Positions 35,143 to 47,422 of a stretch of DNA of 64,000 bases are shown here, in pieces. Numbering within the stretch: position 1 is the first letter of the stretch; every line of letters begins with the position of its first letter. Source of the stretch: Marilutibacter chinensis (GTDB taxonomy: Bacteria > Pseudomonadota > Gammaproteobacteria > Xanthomonadales > Xanthomonadaceae); assembly GCF_021725675.1 (NCBI RefSeq), contig NZ_JAKJPO010000016.1:1-64000 (forward strand), written 5' to 3'. Both the position numbers and the translations under genes were made by a program. Under the pieces are notes generated by a model that saw nothing but the letters and a program-made list of their open reading frames with translations, had not been told where the DNA came from and made no database searches.

Positions 35143-35172
35143 GACGCCGCCTGGAAACAGGCGGCGTTTTCA
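35143..35172 (+). terminator. Rho-independent terminator after clpX
   Basis: CGCCGCCT, loop GGAAAC, AGGCGGCG and then TTTTC. It separates clpX from lon. Confidence 0.85.
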
Positions 35173-35234
35173 TTTGCAAGTGGCTGATTTGGCTGGGGAT
35201 GCGCGACATGTGCGCGATGCGGGCCAAACATCTG

Positions 35235-35263
35235 CTTGCATCTGTCCGCGCCGGCCCCCATAA
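35235..35263 (+). promoter_or_regulatory. Heat-shock (sigma-32 type) promoter of lon
   Basis: CTTGCA, 15-base spacer, CCCCATAA. It lies about 194 bases before the lon ATG, inside a 337-base gene-free stretch that otherwise holds only the clpX terminator. The spacer length equals that of the clpP promoter. Confidence 0.72.
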
Positions 35264-35456
35264 CCGTGCCAAAGGGCCGTTCGCCCCTACGAGCCGTGGC
35301 TCCCAACCAAGGCTCCATGCGCCGCGGAAAGCGGCTCACGGACCAGGTGCGCAGGCGCCCGGTCCGGCGGGAGCGAGGCCGGGCTTGACCAGCCCTGCGA
35401 CGTCCGGCAAACCCACCACGGGTTTGTCCGGGCCTTTCCCCAGTTCCGGAGACATC

Positions 35457-37907
<2,451 letters not shown>

Positions 37908-37971
37908 GTCGGCCCGTTCGTCAGAATCGTCCGGCAAACGCTGAAACCCGCGTCAGAGCTAGCTTTCAGGC

Positions 37972-38000
37972 TTGCTGGGCTCGGCACCCACTGGTATAAC
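37972..38000 (+). promoter_or_regulatory. Sigma-70 promoter of hup
   Basis: TTGCTG, 17-base spacer, TATAAC. The predicted start is about 150 bases before the HU start codon, leaving a long leader. Confidence 0.72.
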
Positions 38001-38155
38001 GAGCGCAACCTCGCGCTGTCGCAAGCCTGCCCGTGTAAGTGCGCTGCGGTGCGTGGTCAAATCGACCGGTGTCGATTCCTGGCAATGAGGTCGGGAGTCG
38101 AGCTTCTCCGGTTTTCAGAACAAGGCGGCCATGACCGCAAAGGGAGTCAAAACGA

Positions 38156-38428
38156 ATGAACAAGGCTGAGCTTATCGAGGCTGTCGCTGAAGCGGCCGAT
38201 CTGTCCAAGACCGATGCAGCGGGTGCAGTCGATGCGTTTGTCAGCGTGATCACCAAGGCGCTCAAGAAGGGCGACACCGTGACCCTGGTCGGCTTCGGCA
38301 CCTTCCAGGTCCGTAAGCGCGCCGCCCGTCAGGGCCGTAACCCGAAGACCGGCGAGACCATCAAGATCAAGGCCTCGAAGAATCCTGCATTCAAGGCTGG
38401 CAAGGCGCTGAAGGATGCAGTAAACTAA
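38156..38428 (+). CDS. hupB: DNA-binding protein HU-beta
   Basis: A 90-residue nucleoid protein: [20 protein letters not shown] dimerisation helices, then the DNA-bending beta arm with [20 protein letters not shown]. Its position after lon matches hupB in other gammaproteobacteria. Confidence 0.97.
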   Translation: MNKAELIEAVAEAADLSKTDAAGAVDAFVSVITKALKKGDTVTLVGFGTFQVRKRAARQGRNPKTGETIKIKASKNPAFKAGKALKDAVN

Positions 38429-38498
38429 CGAGCTCGGCCGGCGGCACTGGTCGGGTCGCGGTCCAGACCGCATCCCGATCGGCGCCGAAGGACACGCC

Positions 38499-38573
38499 GG
38501 GTGCTTAGCTCAGTGGTAGAGCGTCTCCCTTACAAGGAGAGGGTCGGGGGTTCGAAACCCTCAGCACCCACCA
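38499..38573 (+). tRNA. tRNA-Val (TAC)
   Basis: A 75-base cloverleaf: acceptor GGGTGCT/AGCACCC, anticodon TAC in CTCCCTTACAAGGAG, CCA encoded. Confidence 0.97.
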
Positions 38574-38651
38574 GCATCCCGCCACTGATGTCGACGACTC
38601 CGATGTCGGTAGCGCCAAGGTGTGATGAAGCAGTTTGGGTTTCAGTAGTGC

Positions 38652-38728
38652 GGAGCGGTAGTTCAGCTGGTTAGAATGCTGGCCTGTCACGCCGGAGGTC
38701 GCGGGTTCGAGTCCCGTCCGCTCCGCCA
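38652..38728 (+). tRNA. tRNA-Asp (GTC), copy 1
   Basis: A 77-base cloverleaf: acceptor GGAGCGG/CCGCTCC, anticodon GTC in TGGCCTGTCACGCCG, CCA encoded. It is identical to the copy 200 bases downstream. Confidence 0.97.
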
Positions 38729-38740
38729 GTAACACACAGA

Positions 38741-38765
38741 GGGCGCCCGTCGGGCGCCTTCGTCA
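38741..38765 (+). terminator. Possible terminator between the two tRNA-Asp genes
   Basis: GGCGCCC, loop GTC, GGGCGCC and then TTCGTCATT. The stem is strong but the T tract is broken, so termination may be partial. Confidence 0.55.
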
Positions 38766-38851
38766 TTAAGTGAGAGTCCCGGATTTCCATGCCGCATGGC
38801 AGGAGGCCGGAGACACGACCCTCCGGGGTCGCGACAATCGATCAAAGACGC

Positions 38852-38928
38852 GGAGCGGTAGTTCAGCTGGTTAGAATGCTGGCCTGTCACGCCGGAGGTC
38901 GCGGGTTCGAGTCCCGTCCGCTCCGCCA
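38852..38928 (+). tRNA. tRNA-Asp (GTC), copy 2
   Basis: Identical over all 77 bases to the copy at 38652, and the base before it (C) is the same too. A terminator follows at once. Confidence 0.97.
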
Positions 38929-38935
38929 CTTTTCA

Positions 38936-38974
38936 ACGGCATCCCGGAAGCATCCGGGGTGCCGTTTCTTTTTG
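38936..38974 (+). terminator. Rho-independent terminator after tRNA-Asp copy 2
   Basis: ACGGCATCCCGGA, loop AGCA, TCCGGGGTGCCGT and then TTCTTTTTG. Confidence 0.88.
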
Positions 38975-39111
38975 ATGGTCTCCTTCTGGCGGCCTTCCGG
39001 GGCACGGAACGCGCCGCCGGTCCGGCGACGCGGTACGCCCGCGGCGGCAGGGCGCCGCGAATCCCGAAGCGCGGTAGACTGTGCGGCTTCCGCATCGACG
39101 CATCCCCGAAC

Positions 39112-41091
39112 ATGCTGCAGAAACTCCGCGAGAAATCTTCCGGCCTGCTGGGCACCATCGTCCTCGCCATCCTGATCGTGCCGCTGGGCCTGTTCGGCAT
39201 CGACCAGTATCTGGTGCAGAACACCAACGACACCGTGGCACGGGTCGAAGCGCCGCCGACTTGGTGGCCGTCCGCGCCGTCGTGGTGGCCGGCTTCGATG
39301 CTGTGGCGGCAGGAGGAAGTCACCGTCGGCGACTTCCGCACCCGCTTCGAGCAGGTCCGCCAGCAGACCCGCGCGCAGCAGGGCGACGCCTTCGATCCGC
39401 GCGAGTTCGAGAGCCTCGACAACAAGCGGCTGGTGCTGGAGGCGCTGATCGACCAGCGCGTGCAGGGGCTCGCCTCGCAGAGCGCGGGGATCGCCGTCAG
39501 CGACGCGCTGGTCCGCCAGACCATCCAGGACATCCCGGCGTTCCAGGTCGATGGCAAGTTCAACGCCGAGCGCTACCAGCTCGCGCTGGCTTCGCAGGTC
39601 CCGGCGCAGTCGCCGAAGGCGTTCGAGCAGACCATCCGCGAGGGCCTGCAGCAGACGCTGGTGCCGGTCGCCCTTGGCGGCAGCAGCTTCGTCACTCCGT
39701 CGGAGATGGAGCGTCTGATCAGGCTGATCGGCGAGCGACGCGATGCGCACATGCTGTTCCTGCCGCCCCCGGCGCAGGACGAGGCGCCGGTCGGCGATGA
39801 AGCGATCAAGGCGTGGTACGAATCGCACGGCGCGGACTTCCGGGCGCCGGAGACGGTCTCGCTGGAGTATGTCGAGGTCAGGGCCTCCGAGCTGCCGCCG
39901 CCGGCTCCGGCCGACGAGGCCACCCTGCGCGCGCGCTACGAGGACGAGAAGGCCAAGTTCGTGACCCCGGAGGAGCGCCTGGCCTCGCACATCCTGGTCG
40001 AGGTCGCACCCGACGCCGACGAGGCGGCGCAGAAGGCCGCGCAGGAGAAGGCCGTGGCCCTGGCCGCGAAGGCGCGCGCGGCAGGTGCGGATTTCGCCGC
40101 GTTGGCCGCGGAAAACAGCGACGACATCGGCTCCAAGGGCAATGGCGGCGACCTGGGGTGGGTCGGCAAGGGCATGATGGTCGAGCCGTTCGAGGAAACC
40201 CTGTTCGCGATGGGAGAACCGGGCGTCAGCGACCCGGTCAAGACCGACTTCGGCTGGCACGTGATCCAGCTGCGCGAGATCAGGAGCGGAGAGGTCGAAC
40301 CGTTCGAGCAGGTGCGCGACGCGCTGGCCCGCGAGCAGGCCGAGACCGACCGCGAGCGTGCAGTCAACGACCTGATGACCCGCGTCGTCGACCAGGTCTA
40401 CAAGAACCCGAACAACCTCGACGGCGTCGCCGCCGAGGCCAGCCTGGCCGTGCAGAAACTCGGTCCGGTCGGCCGCGACAGCAGCGACGGCATCATGGCC
40501 AACCCGGCGGTGAAGCGCGCCGCCTTCGACGAGGCGCGCATCCAGGACGGGACCATCAGCGATCCGATCGAGCTTGAGCCGGGCCACCACGTGCTGATCC
40601 GGGTCGCCTCCCACCAGCCCGAGCGCGCACGTCCGCTCGACCAGGTCCGCGACGAAGTCGTCGCCGCGATCCGTGCCGATCGCGCGCGGCAGGCGGCGAA
40701 GGCCGAGGCCGAGGCGCTGCTCGCGCGGATGAAGGAAGGAGAGACCTTGCAGGCGATCGCCGAATCGAAGTCGCTGCCGGAACCTCAGCCGATGCCGGGC
40801 GTGATGCGCGGCATGCCGATGCCGGACATCGTGGTCAACCAGGCGATGTTCGCCGCCGAGCCGCCGAAGGAAGGCGCCCCGACGCCGGGAATGGCGGTGC
40901 TTCCGGGCGGTGGCGCGGTGCTGTTCACCGTCGACAAGGTCCTCCCGGGCGACACCGCGACGATCAGCGACGCCGAGCGCGAGATGTTGCAGGAGCAGCT
41001 GCGCCAGGTCGCCGGCGTCGACGACGTCAAGGCGTATACCGCTGCGTTGCGCAAGCAGATGCAGGTGGCGGTGTTCGAGGAGAACCTCTAA
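39112..41091 (+). CDS. ppiD: Periplasmic folding chaperone PpiD (SurA/PpiC family)
   Basis: A 659-residue inner-membrane-anchored chaperone. One N-terminal helix ([21 protein letters not shown]) is followed by a SurA-like chaperone region, a parvulin domain around residues 285-385 ([41 protein letters not shown]), and a further helical lobe. It has a tryptophan-rich stretch near residue 45-60 ([18 protein letters not shown]) that is unusual. ATG 39112 follows a run of CCCCGAAC without a strong ribosome site. A terminator follows. Confidence 0.95.
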   Translation: MLQKLREKSSGLLGTIVLAILIVPLGLFGIDQYLVQNTNDTVARVEAPPTWWPSAPSWWPASMLWRQEEVTVGDFRTRFEQVRQQTRAQQGDAFDPREFESLDNKRLVLEALIDQRVQGLASQSAGIAVSDALVRQTIQDIPAFQVDGKFNAERYQLALASQVPAQSPKAFEQTIREGLQQTLVPVALGGSSFVTPSEMERLIRLIGERRDAHMLFLPPPAQDEAPVGDEAIKAWYESHGADFRAPETVSLEYVEVRASELPPPAPADEATLRARYEDEKAKFVTPEERLASHILVEVAPDADEAAQKAAQEKAVALAAKARAAGADFAALAAENSDDIGSKGNGGDLGWVGKGMMVEPFEETLFAMGEPGVSDPVKTDFGWHVIQLREIRSGEVEPFEQVRDALAREQAETDRERAVNDLMTRVVDQVYKNPNNLDGVAAEASLAVQKLGPVGRDSSDGIMANPAVKRAAFDEARIQDGTISDPIELEPGHHVLIRVASHQPERARPLDQVRDEVVAAIRADRARQAAKAEAEALLARMKEGETLQAIAESKSLPEPQPMPGVMRGMPMPDIVVNQAMFAAEPPKEGAPTPGMAVLPGGGAVLFTVDKVLPGDTATISDAEREMLQEQLRQVAGVDDVKAYTAALRKQMQVAVFEENL

Positions 41092-41159
41092 GCCTGCGCC
41101 TGCGGCGACTGCCACGACACGCTCCGGTTGCGGCAGTTCCATCCGGAGCCGGAAACGAC

Positions 41160-41191
41160 GAAGGCCCGGCGCTTGCCGGGCCTTCCTGTTT
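41160..41191 (+). terminator. Terminator after ppiD
   Basis: GAAGGCCCGGC, loop GCTT, GCCGGGCCTTC and then CTGTTT. It lies between converging ppiD and fabI and could serve both strands. Confidence 0.8.
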
Positions 41192-41255
41192 CAGCGACCG
41201 GATCGTTGATTCCTTCGCCTGTCCCGCATCCGCAAAGATGCCGGGCGCGGCCGGA

Positions 41256-42053
41256 TCACTCGCCGCCGTCGCCGATCCCGGTCATGCCGAGGATGTTGTA
41301 GCCCGCGTCGACGTAGGTGATCTCTCCGGTGATGCCCGATGCCAGGTCCGAGCACAGGAACGCGGCGGCGTTGCCCACGTCCTCGATGGTCACGGTGCGG
41401 CGCAGCGGCGCGTTTTCCTCGACGTGGCCGAGGATCTTGCGGAAGCCGGCGATGCCGGACGCGGCGAGGGTCTTGATCGGGCCGGCCGAGATCGCGTTGA
41501 CGCGGATGCCCTCGGGGCCGAGGTTGTAGGCGAGATAGCGGACGCTGGCCTCGAGGCTGGCCTTGGCGACGCCCATCAGGTTGTAGCCGGCGAGTGCGCG
41601 TTCGGCGCCGAGGTAGCTGAGGGTGAGGATCGCCCCGTTGCGGCCCTGCATCAACGGTCGCGCGGCCCTGGCCAGCGCCGACAGCGAATACGCCGAGATG
41701 TCGTGGGCAAGGGCGAAGTTCTCGCGGGTCAGGCCGTCCAGGTACTGGCCGGCGATCGCCTCGCGCGGCGCGAACGCGATCGCGTGGACGACGATGTCCA
41801 GGCTGTCCCAGCGTTTGCCCAGTTCGCCGAAACAGGCCTCGATCTGTCCGTCGTCGGTCACGTCCAGAGGCAGCACGATATCGCTGCCGGCTTCGGCTGC
41901 CGCGGCCTCGACGCGCGACCTGAGCTTGTCGTTCTGGTAGGTGAAGGCCAGTTCGGCACCCTCGCGGTGCATGGCCTCGGCGATGCCGCTGGCGATCGAA
42001 CGCTGGCTGGCGATGCCGGTGATCAGGGCGCGCTTGCCTTGCAGAAAACCCAT
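41256..42053 (-). CDS. fabI: Enoyl-[acyl-carrier-protein] reductase (NADH), FabI type
   Basis: Catalyses the last reduction in the fatty-acid elongation cycle. The 265-residue short-chain-dehydrogenase protein has the FabI cofactor motif [18 protein letters not shown], the active site Tyr and Lys in [14 protein letters not shown] (YX6K), and the [13 protein letters not shown] loop. ATG 42053 has GGGAG upstream. FabI is the target of triclosan and isoniazid-like inhibitors in other species. Confidence 0.97.
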   Translation of the reverse strand: MGFLQGKRALITGIASQRSIASGIAEAMHREGAELAFTYQNDKLRSRVEAAAAEAGSDIVLPLDVTDDGQIEACFGELGKRWDSLDIVVHAIAFAPREAIAGQYLDGLTRENFALAHDISAYSLSALARAARPLMQGRNGAILTLSYLGAERALAGYNLMGVAKASLEASVRYLAYNLGPEGIRVNAISAGPIKTLAASGIAGFRKILGHVEENAPLRRTVTIEDVGNAAAFLCSDLASGITGEITYVDAGYNILGMTGIGDGGE

Positions 42054-42200
42054 GGAAACTCCCTCGGTGGTGGGACATGGCCGCGGAGCGCGGCCGAGCA
42101 AAGACTCTAGTCTAGAGCCTGCCGGGGACGTTGCGGGAGCAATCCGCCATCGAAGTACCCGCGCAGCCGGGATGCCGGCGCCACCCGCGCCCCATGCCCG

Positions 42201-43454
42201 TCAATCCACGGTCGTCGTCGTCGCTGCCGTTCCCGCTTCCGGCGCGGGACCGACCTGCAGGCGTTGGCCGGGCTGCAGCACGCTGCTCGTGGTCAGACCA
42301 TTGCGGGAGAGCAGCTCGCCGACGCGCAGGCCATAGCGACGGGCGATCGTCCAGGGATTGTCGCCGCGGACGACCACATGCTGGCGGGATTCGGCGGCAG
42401 TGACGATCGCGGACGCGTCGGCGACCGTCGTTCCCGTTTCCGGTTCGGACGACGTCGCGATCGCCGCCGGCGCGATGCCGGAAGCCGGTGCCAGCAGGTA
42501 GGCCGGGCGTCCGTTGGGGCGGTGAATCCGGCCGCTCGCGTAGACCGGATTCAGCCGCTGCAGCCGCCCCGGATCCTGGCCGGCGCGGTCGGCATACTGG
42601 GCGACGCTGCGTACGTCGTCGGGCACTGGAATCGCCTGCAGGCGAGGCACCGGCCGGTCCAGTGCCTGCAGCCAGGCTTCGTCCTCGCTGGCCTCGAGCA
42701 TCAGGCAGGACAGGGCATGGATCTTGCGCACGTAGGCCTGGGTGATGCCGGGCATGCCGGGCAGCTGTTCGGGCTCGGCGTCACGCGCCGCCACGCCGCC
42801 GCGACGCAGCGCGCCCAGCACCCGGTACTCCCCGGCGTTGTAGGCCATCACCGCCAGTCGCCAGTCGCCGGCGAACATGCCGTGCAGGGTCTTGAGGTAG
42901 CGCACCGCGGCCCGGGTCGAGTCGACCGGCGACAGGCGCCCGTCGTAGCGGGCGCCCACCGGGACCTTGTGGTTGCGCGCGGTGACCTGGACCATCTGCC
43001 ACATCCCGACCGGCCCGGCCGGACTGCGCGCGCCCGGCTTGTAGCCGCTCTCGATGAACGGGATCAGCGCGTATTCGGTGGGCAGGTGCGAATCGCGCAG
43101 CGCATCGACGACGTATCCGAACAGCGGCAGCAGACCGTCGCCGGGCGTGGCGAGCCGGTCCGGCGCATGCGCGAAGTGACGGCTCCAGCGTGCGCTGGTG
43201 TCGGCCTCGCATTGCGGGTCGGCAAGGCCGTCGCGGAACCGGTCGAAGATCTCGCGGCCGTTGCGGGTCCCGGCGGGCTGTGCCGGTCCGGCGTCCGTCG
43301 CGGCGGTTCCGGCCGCGGTCGCACCATCGACGCCGGTTGCGGTGTCTCCGCCGGCGGGGCCGTCGGCCGCGTGGGCGACCGCCGAGGATGCCAGCAGCAG
43401 CGCCGCGAGCCCGGCCAGCCGGCAACCGGCCCTGCGTCCGTTGCGGCCGCTCAT
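42201..43454 (-). CDS. Membrane-bound lytic murein transglycosylase with LysM (MltD-like)
   Basis: Cleaves peptidoglycan glycan strands. The 417-residue protein has a signal peptide (GLAALLLASSAVAHA before ADG), an Ala/Gly/Thr-rich linker, and an SLT domain with catalytic Glu in YALIPFIESGYKPGARSP and the family motif GMWQMVQVTARNH, followed by AVMAYNAGEYRV. One LysM domain closes the protein (VVVRGDNPWTIARRYGLRV, NGLTTSSVLQPGQRL). No lipobox is seen, so it is probably soluble periplasmic. The start overlaps the gloB stop by four bases; gloB-mltD is also the order in E. coli. Confidence 0.92.
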   Translation of the reverse strand: MSGRNGRRAGCRLAGLAALLLASSAVAHAADGPAGGDTATGVDGATAAGTAATDAGPAQPAGTRNGREIFDRFRDGLADPQCEADTSARWSRHFAHAPDRLATPGDGLLPLFGYVVDALRDSHLPTEYALIPFIESGYKPGARSPAGPVGMWQMVQVTARNHKVPVGARYDGRLSPVDSTRAAVRYLKTLHGMFAGDWRLAVMAYNAGEYRVLGALRRGGVAARDAEPEQLPGMPGITQAYVRKIHALSCLMLEASEDEAWLQALDRPVPRLQAIPVPDDVRSVAQYADRAGQDPGRLQRLNPVYASGRIHRPNGRPAYLLAPASGIAPAAIATSSEPETGTTVADASAIVTAAESRQHVVVRGDNPWTIARRYGLRVGELLSRNGLTTSSVLQPGQRLQVGPAPEAGTAATTTTVD

Positions 43455-44227
43455 GCGACGAACCCGTCTTTCCAGCGCCGCAGCTCGGCGAAGGTCTCCA
43501 CCGCGTCGTGCGGAGGGCGTCCCAGCCGCCGCGCGACCGCGGCGTTGACATCGGCCTGCTCGCAACGCAGGAACGGATTGCAGGCGCGCTCGCTGGCGAG
43601 CGTACTGGGCAGGCTGGGACGTCCGGACTGGCGCATGGCCTTGGCCTCCTCGATGCGGCGCAGCAGCGCCGGATTGTCGGGTTCCACCGCGCGTGCGAAG
43701 GCGGCATTGGAAAGCGTGTACTCGTGCCCGCAGCAGACCAGGGTCCCGGCAGGCAGCACCGCGAGCCGCTGCAGCGATTGGTGCATCTGGGCCGGGGTAC
43801 CTTCGAACAGGCGCCCACAGCCCAGGCTGAACAAGGTGTCGCCGCAGAACAGCCAATCGTCTCCATCATGGGTGAGATGAAACGCGATGTGGCTGGACGT
43901 ATGGCCCGGAACCTCGATCACGGAGGCGGCCATGCCCAGCACGTGGAAACGGTCGCCGTCGCCGACACGGTGATTGGCTGGAAGGATCCGGGGATCGTGC
44001 GGGGCGTACACCGGCAGCTCCGGCCAGCGCTCCAGCAGCGCGCCGGCGCCGTCGATGTGGTCGTAGTGGTGGTGGGTCAGCAGCACGGCCGCGGGACGCA
44101 GGCCGGCATCGGCGGCGGCGAGCACCGGTTCCGCCTCGCCCGGGTCCACGACGATCATGCGGCCATCGTCGTCCGAAAGCGTCCAGATGTAGTTGTCCTG
44201 GCGCGAGGGCAGGGCGCGCAACCGCAT
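43451..44227 (-). CDS. gloB: Hydroxyacylglutathione hydrolase (glyoxalase II)
   Basis: Hydrolyses S-lactoylglutathione to lactate and glutathione in methylglyoxal detoxification. The 258-residue metallo-beta-lactamase-fold enzyme has the metal motif LLTHHHYDHIDG, further ligands in VPGHTSSHIAF, FCGDTLFSLGCGRLFEGT and CCGHEYTLSN. The C-terminal glutathione-binding region (ERACNPFLRCEQ) is present. It is divergent from the methyltransferase gene, with a 283-base gap that shows no clear signals. Confidence 0.96.
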   Translation of the reverse strand: MRLRALPSRQDNYIWTLSDDDGRMIVVDPGEAEPVLAAADAGLRPAAVLLTHHHYDHIDGAGALLERWPELPVYAPHDPRILPANHRVGDGDRFHVLGMAASVIEVPGHTSSHIAFHLTHDGDDWLFCGDTLFSLGCGRLFEGTPAQMHQSLQRLAVLPAGTLVCCGHEYTLSNAAFARAVEPDNPALLRRIEEAKAMRQSGRPSLPSTLASERACNPFLRCEQADVNAAVARRLGRPPHDAVETFAELRRWKDGFVA

Positions 44228-44510
44228 CTCAGGGCCTGCCTGCGCCTGCGGGAGACGACACGCGGGAAGGCGCGCTCGAGCGCAGGCAGTGCGACATTCT
44301 CCCCCGATCGTTCATGGACATCGTTCCTCGCTGTTCCCTGCGCCGCGCGCCTGCTCTGATCTGTCACTGCATCGTCGCGGGGTCGGCCAGGCGCTCGAAT
44401 CCCGCGCGCAAATCCCGCAGAATCGGAGGCCCTCCCTTTCGCCATGCGGACCGTCCCTGGCCGACTCCGGCGACCGGCGGCCGCCGCCGGTCCGACACGA
44501 TTCCGCGACC

Positions 44511-45233
44511 ATGCCCGCGCTGCACCCGTCACGTCAACCTGAACAGCCGGGGACCGGTCCGGCCTGGTTTGCCGGGCCGCGCGGAGCGGGCTTGCTGCGG
44601 GCGGAGGCACGCGCGATGGAGCGCGTGCTGGCCGGTATCCCCGCGCTGCCCTGGCTCTGCATCGGCGCCGAAGGTGCCGACTGCCCGTACAGCGAGGCAG
44701 GCCGTGGACTCTACCTGCGTCGGGGCGGGGGCGGCTTCGAAGGAGCGCTGCGCTGCGGCCTGCCGTGGCCACTGGCCAGCGAAACCTTCGGCGCGGTGCT
44801 GCTCCAGCACGTGCTCGACGACAGTCTTGGCGACACCGCCGCGGTGCTCGACGAGTGCATGCGGATACTCGCGCCCGGCGGAGTGTTGTGGCTGGCGGCG
44901 CTCAATCCGTGGAGTTCGTACCGGACGCGCTGGTGGCGTGCCGGGCTCAGCGCGCACGGCCCGGGATACTGGCAGACGGCACTGGCCCGGGCCGGCTTCG
45001 CGGCCGATGCGGTCAGCCTGCAGTGGCTGGGCCCGCGCTGGCATCCGGAAGACGCCGAGGCGGGGGTCGGCGCCGCCGACCGCCTGCGCGCCGCCATCGC
45101 CCTGACCGTCAGCAAGCGCGTGCATGCGGCGATTCCGCCGGCCGCGCTGCGCAAGCTGCGGTTGCGGACAGGGCTCGGATCGGCGCGAACACATGCGGGC
45201 GCCTTGCGGCAAGGGCCGGGGCCGAAGCCATAA
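44511..45233 (+). CDS. SAM-dependent methyltransferase (YafS-like), degenerate motif I
   Basis: A 240-residue Rossmann methyltransferase-like protein. The post-motif region [18 protein letters not shown] and [23 protein letters not shown] are clear. The expected glycine-rich motif I is only weakly seen ([10 protein letters not shown]). In other gammaproteobacteria a methyltransferase of this type (yafS) lies between gloB and rnhA, the same place as here. It precedes rnhA by seven bases and is probably in one operon with it. The substrate is unknown. Confidence 0.8.
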   Translation: MPALHPSRQPEQPGTGPAWFAGPRGAGLLRAEARAMERVLAGIPALPWLCIGAEGADCPYSEAGRGLYLRRGGGGFEGALRCGLPWPLASETFGAVLLQHVLDDSLGDTAAVLDECMRILAPGGVLWLAALNPWSSYRTRWWRAGLSAHGPGYWQTALARAGFAADAVSLQWLGPRWHPEDAEAGVGAADRLRAAIALTVSKRVHAAIPPAALRKLRLRTGLGSARTHAGALRQGPGPKP

Positions 45234-45240
45234 TCCGGCA

Positions 45241-45702
45241 ATGACATCCGAACAACCGAACAAGGCCGTCGAGATACATACCGACGGCGCCTGCCTGGGC
45301 AACCCCGGTCCGGGCGGCTGGGCCGCCCTGCTGCGCTACCAGGGCCGCGAACGCGAACTCAGCGGCGGCGAGGCCGACACCACCAACAACCGCATGGAAC
45401 TGATGGCGGCGATCATGGGCCTGGAATCGCTGAAGGAGCCGTGCCGGGTCGTTCTCACCACCGATTCCCAGTACGTCCGCCAGGGCATCACCCAGTGGAT
45501 GGCGAACTGGGTGCGGCGCGGCTGGAAGACCGCCGGTGGCGATCCGGTCAAGAACCGTGACCTGTGGGAGCGCCTGCACGAGGCGGCCGGCCGCCACCGG
45601 GTCGACTGGCACTGGGTCAGGGGCCATTCCGGCGATCCGGACAACGAACGCGTCGACGTGCTGGCACGCGCGCAGGCCCTGCGCTACAGGAATGGCGGCT
45701 GA
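45241..45702 (+). CDS. rnhA: Ribonuclease HI
   Basis: Degrades RNA in RNA-DNA hybrids. The 153-residue protein has the DEDD active site: [18 protein letters not shown], Glu in [19 protein letters not shown] and the late Asp in NERVDVLAR. The handle segment [20 protein letters not shown] is typical of E. coli-type RNase HI. Confidence 0.97.
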   Translation: MTSEQPNKAVEIHTDGACLGNPGPGGWAALLRYQGRERELSGGEADTTNNRMELMAAIMGLESLKEPCRVVLTTDSQYVRQGITQWMANWVRRGWKTAGGDPVKNRDLWERLHEAAGRHRVDWHWVRGHSGDPDNERVDVLARAQALRYRNGG

Positions 45703-45799
45703 CCGGGCGCCCGCTTCGCCTTGCAGGGCCTGAGATGACAGGCCGCACATATCCGGGCACAGTTCCCGAGTCCCGAACCTCAGCCCTCAGCCCACAAAC

Positions 45800-46528
45800 A
45801 TGCGCCAAGTCATTCTCGATACCGAAACCACCGGCCTGAGCTGGGAGCGCGGCAATCGCGTGGTCGAGATCGGCTGCGTGGAATTCGTCGAACGGCGGCC
45901 GACCGGCCGCAACTTCCACCGCTATCTCAACCCGCGCTGCGAGTTCGAGGCCGGCGCGCAGGAAGTGACCGGGCTGACCCTGGAGTTCCTCGCCGACAAG
46001 CCGTTCTTCGAGGACATCGTCGACGAGTTCATCGAATTCATCGACGGTGCCGAACTGGTCATCCACAACGCCGCGTTCGACGTCGGCTTCCTCGACAACG
46101 AACTGCGCCTCGCCGGGGCCGGGTATGGCCGGCTGGCGGACCGCTGTGCGATCGAGGACTCGCTGCTGCTGGCACGACAGAAGTTTCCCGGCCAGCGCAA
46201 CTCGCTGGACGCGCTGTGCAAGCGTCTGGGCGTCGACAACGCCCATCGCCAGCTGCACGGAGCGCTGCTCGATGCCCAGTTGCTGGCCGAGGTCTACATC
46301 GCGCTGACCTCGGGACAGGAGGAGATCGGCTTCGCCGACGTGGCTTCGGCTGCCGGCGCCGACCCGTCTTCTGCCGCGGCTATCTTCCAGCGGCGCATCG
46401 ACCGGCCGCGACCGCGGGTGATCGTCGCCGAAACCGAGCTGGCCGCGCACCAAGCCCGGTTGGCGGTGCTGCGAAAGAAGGCCGGCCATGCGATCTGGGA
46501 TCAGGAGACGACCGGCGCCGAGGCGTGA
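45800..46528 (+). CDS. dnaQ: DNA polymerase III epsilon subunit (3'-5' proofreading exonuclease)
   Basis: A 242-residue DEDDh exonuclease: Exo I ILDTETTGL, Exo II IHNAAFDVGFLDNEL, Exo III HGALLDAQLLAEVY. The C-terminal tail after about residue 185 would bind the polymerase alpha subunit. The rnhA-dnaQ order is conserved in gammaproteobacteria. Two CCCTCAG-type units (CCTCAGCCCTCAGCCC) lie just before the start, as before creB, and there is no Shine-Dalgarno sequence. Confidence 0.96.
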   Translation: MRQVILDTETTGLSWERGNRVVEIGCVEFVERRPTGRNFHRYLNPRCEFEAGAQEVTGLTLEFLADKPFFEDIVDEFIEFIDGAELVIHNAAFDVGFLDNELRLAGAGYGRLADRCAIEDSLLLARQKFPGQRNSLDALCKRLGVDNAHRQLHGALLDAQLLAEVYIALTSGQEEIGFADVASAAGADPSSAAAIFQRRIDRPRPRVIVAETELAAHQARLAVLRKKAGHAIWDQETTGAEA

Positions 46529-46717
46529 GGGGACCGCTGGTCCGTTCCCCCTCCCAACGGTTTCATCGTCGGGGGGATGTGGCCAGGGTGAGGAGACTCT
46601 TGTCGCTGCCCTTCGAGCCGTTGAGGAAAAACAGTTGCGGCGCCTGGCGCCTCACCTGCTCGTCCCGGCGCTCTCTCCCGATCGTCGTCGGCGGAGGGGA
46701 CATCGTCCGGGGTCTTC

Positions 46718-47422
46718 CTAGTGGCTGCGGACCAGCACCACGGTGATGTTGTCCGAACCGCCCCCGTCGAGGGCCGCGGCGACCAGGGAATCGACGCATT
46801 CCTGGGCACTGCAGTCCTGCTGGGCGAGCACCCGGGCGATGATGCTGTCGTCGACTTCCTCGGTCAGTCCGTCGCTGCACAGCAGCAGTTGCATGCCCGG
46901 GCGCAGCTCGCCGGTCATGGTCTCGACATTGAGGTTGCGCGGGTCGGTCACGCCCAGCGCCTGGGTCACCACGTTGCGATGGGGGTGATGGCGGGCCTGC
47001 TCGTGGGTGATCGCACCGGTGGCGATCAGTTCCTGGACGTAGCTGTGGTCCTGCGACAGCTGCGCCAGGTGGCCGTCGCGCCACAGGTAGACCCGGCTGT
47101 CGCCGACCCAGGCCACCTCGAACAAAGTGCCGCTGACCCGCGCCGCGACCACGGTCGTGCCCATCGGCAGGGCATCGTGGCGCCGCCGCGAGTTGCGGAT
47201 GATCTCCTCGTCGGCGATCCGTATCGCCTGGATCAGCGGCGTGCCGTCGCGGACCTCGCGGACGATGGTCTCGCGCGCCAGTGCGCTGGCGACCTCGCCG
47301 TACTCGTGTCCACCCATGCCATCGGCGACCAGCCACAGTCCCATCTCGCTGTCGCCGTAGTAGGTGTCTTCGTTCAGGTCTCGGCGCAGGCCGGCGTGCG
47401 TCAGGTGTCCGAATTCAATCAT
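46718..47422 (-). CDS. PP2C-family serine/threonine protein phosphatase (Stp1-like)
   Basis: A 234-residue metal-dependent phosphatase: N-terminal GLRRDLNEDTYYGD (metal site RxxNED), LVADGMGGHEYGEVAS (DGMGGH), WVGDSRVYLWRDG, SQDHSYVQE, LLLCSDGLTEEVDD and GGGSDNITVVLV. No partner Hanks kinase lies next to it here, although these phosphatases usually pair with one. The 189 bases between it and dnaQ (converging genes) show only a GGGGACC.../GGTCCGTTCCCC hairpin. Confidence 0.94.
   Translation of the reverse strand: MIEFGHLTHAGLRRDLNEDTYYGDSEMGLWLVADGMGGHEYGEVASALARETIVREVRDGTPLIQAIRIADEEIIRNSRRRHDALPMGTTVVAARVSGTLFEVAWVGDSRVYLWRDGHLAQLSQDHSYVQELIATGAITHEQARHHPHRNVVTQALGVTDPRNLNVETMTGELRPGMQLLLCSDGLTEEVDDSIIARVLAQQDCSAQECVDSLVAAALDGGGSDNITVVLVRSH

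Noticed and set aside
38652..38928. Duplicated tRNA-Asp as the attachment sites of a small genomic island
   Set aside because: Only 123 bases lie between the copies and they hold no integrase or other gene.
38887..41142. 751-residue - strand frame opposite ppiD
   Set aside because: Antisense shadow without domains; it also crosses a tRNA and a terminator.
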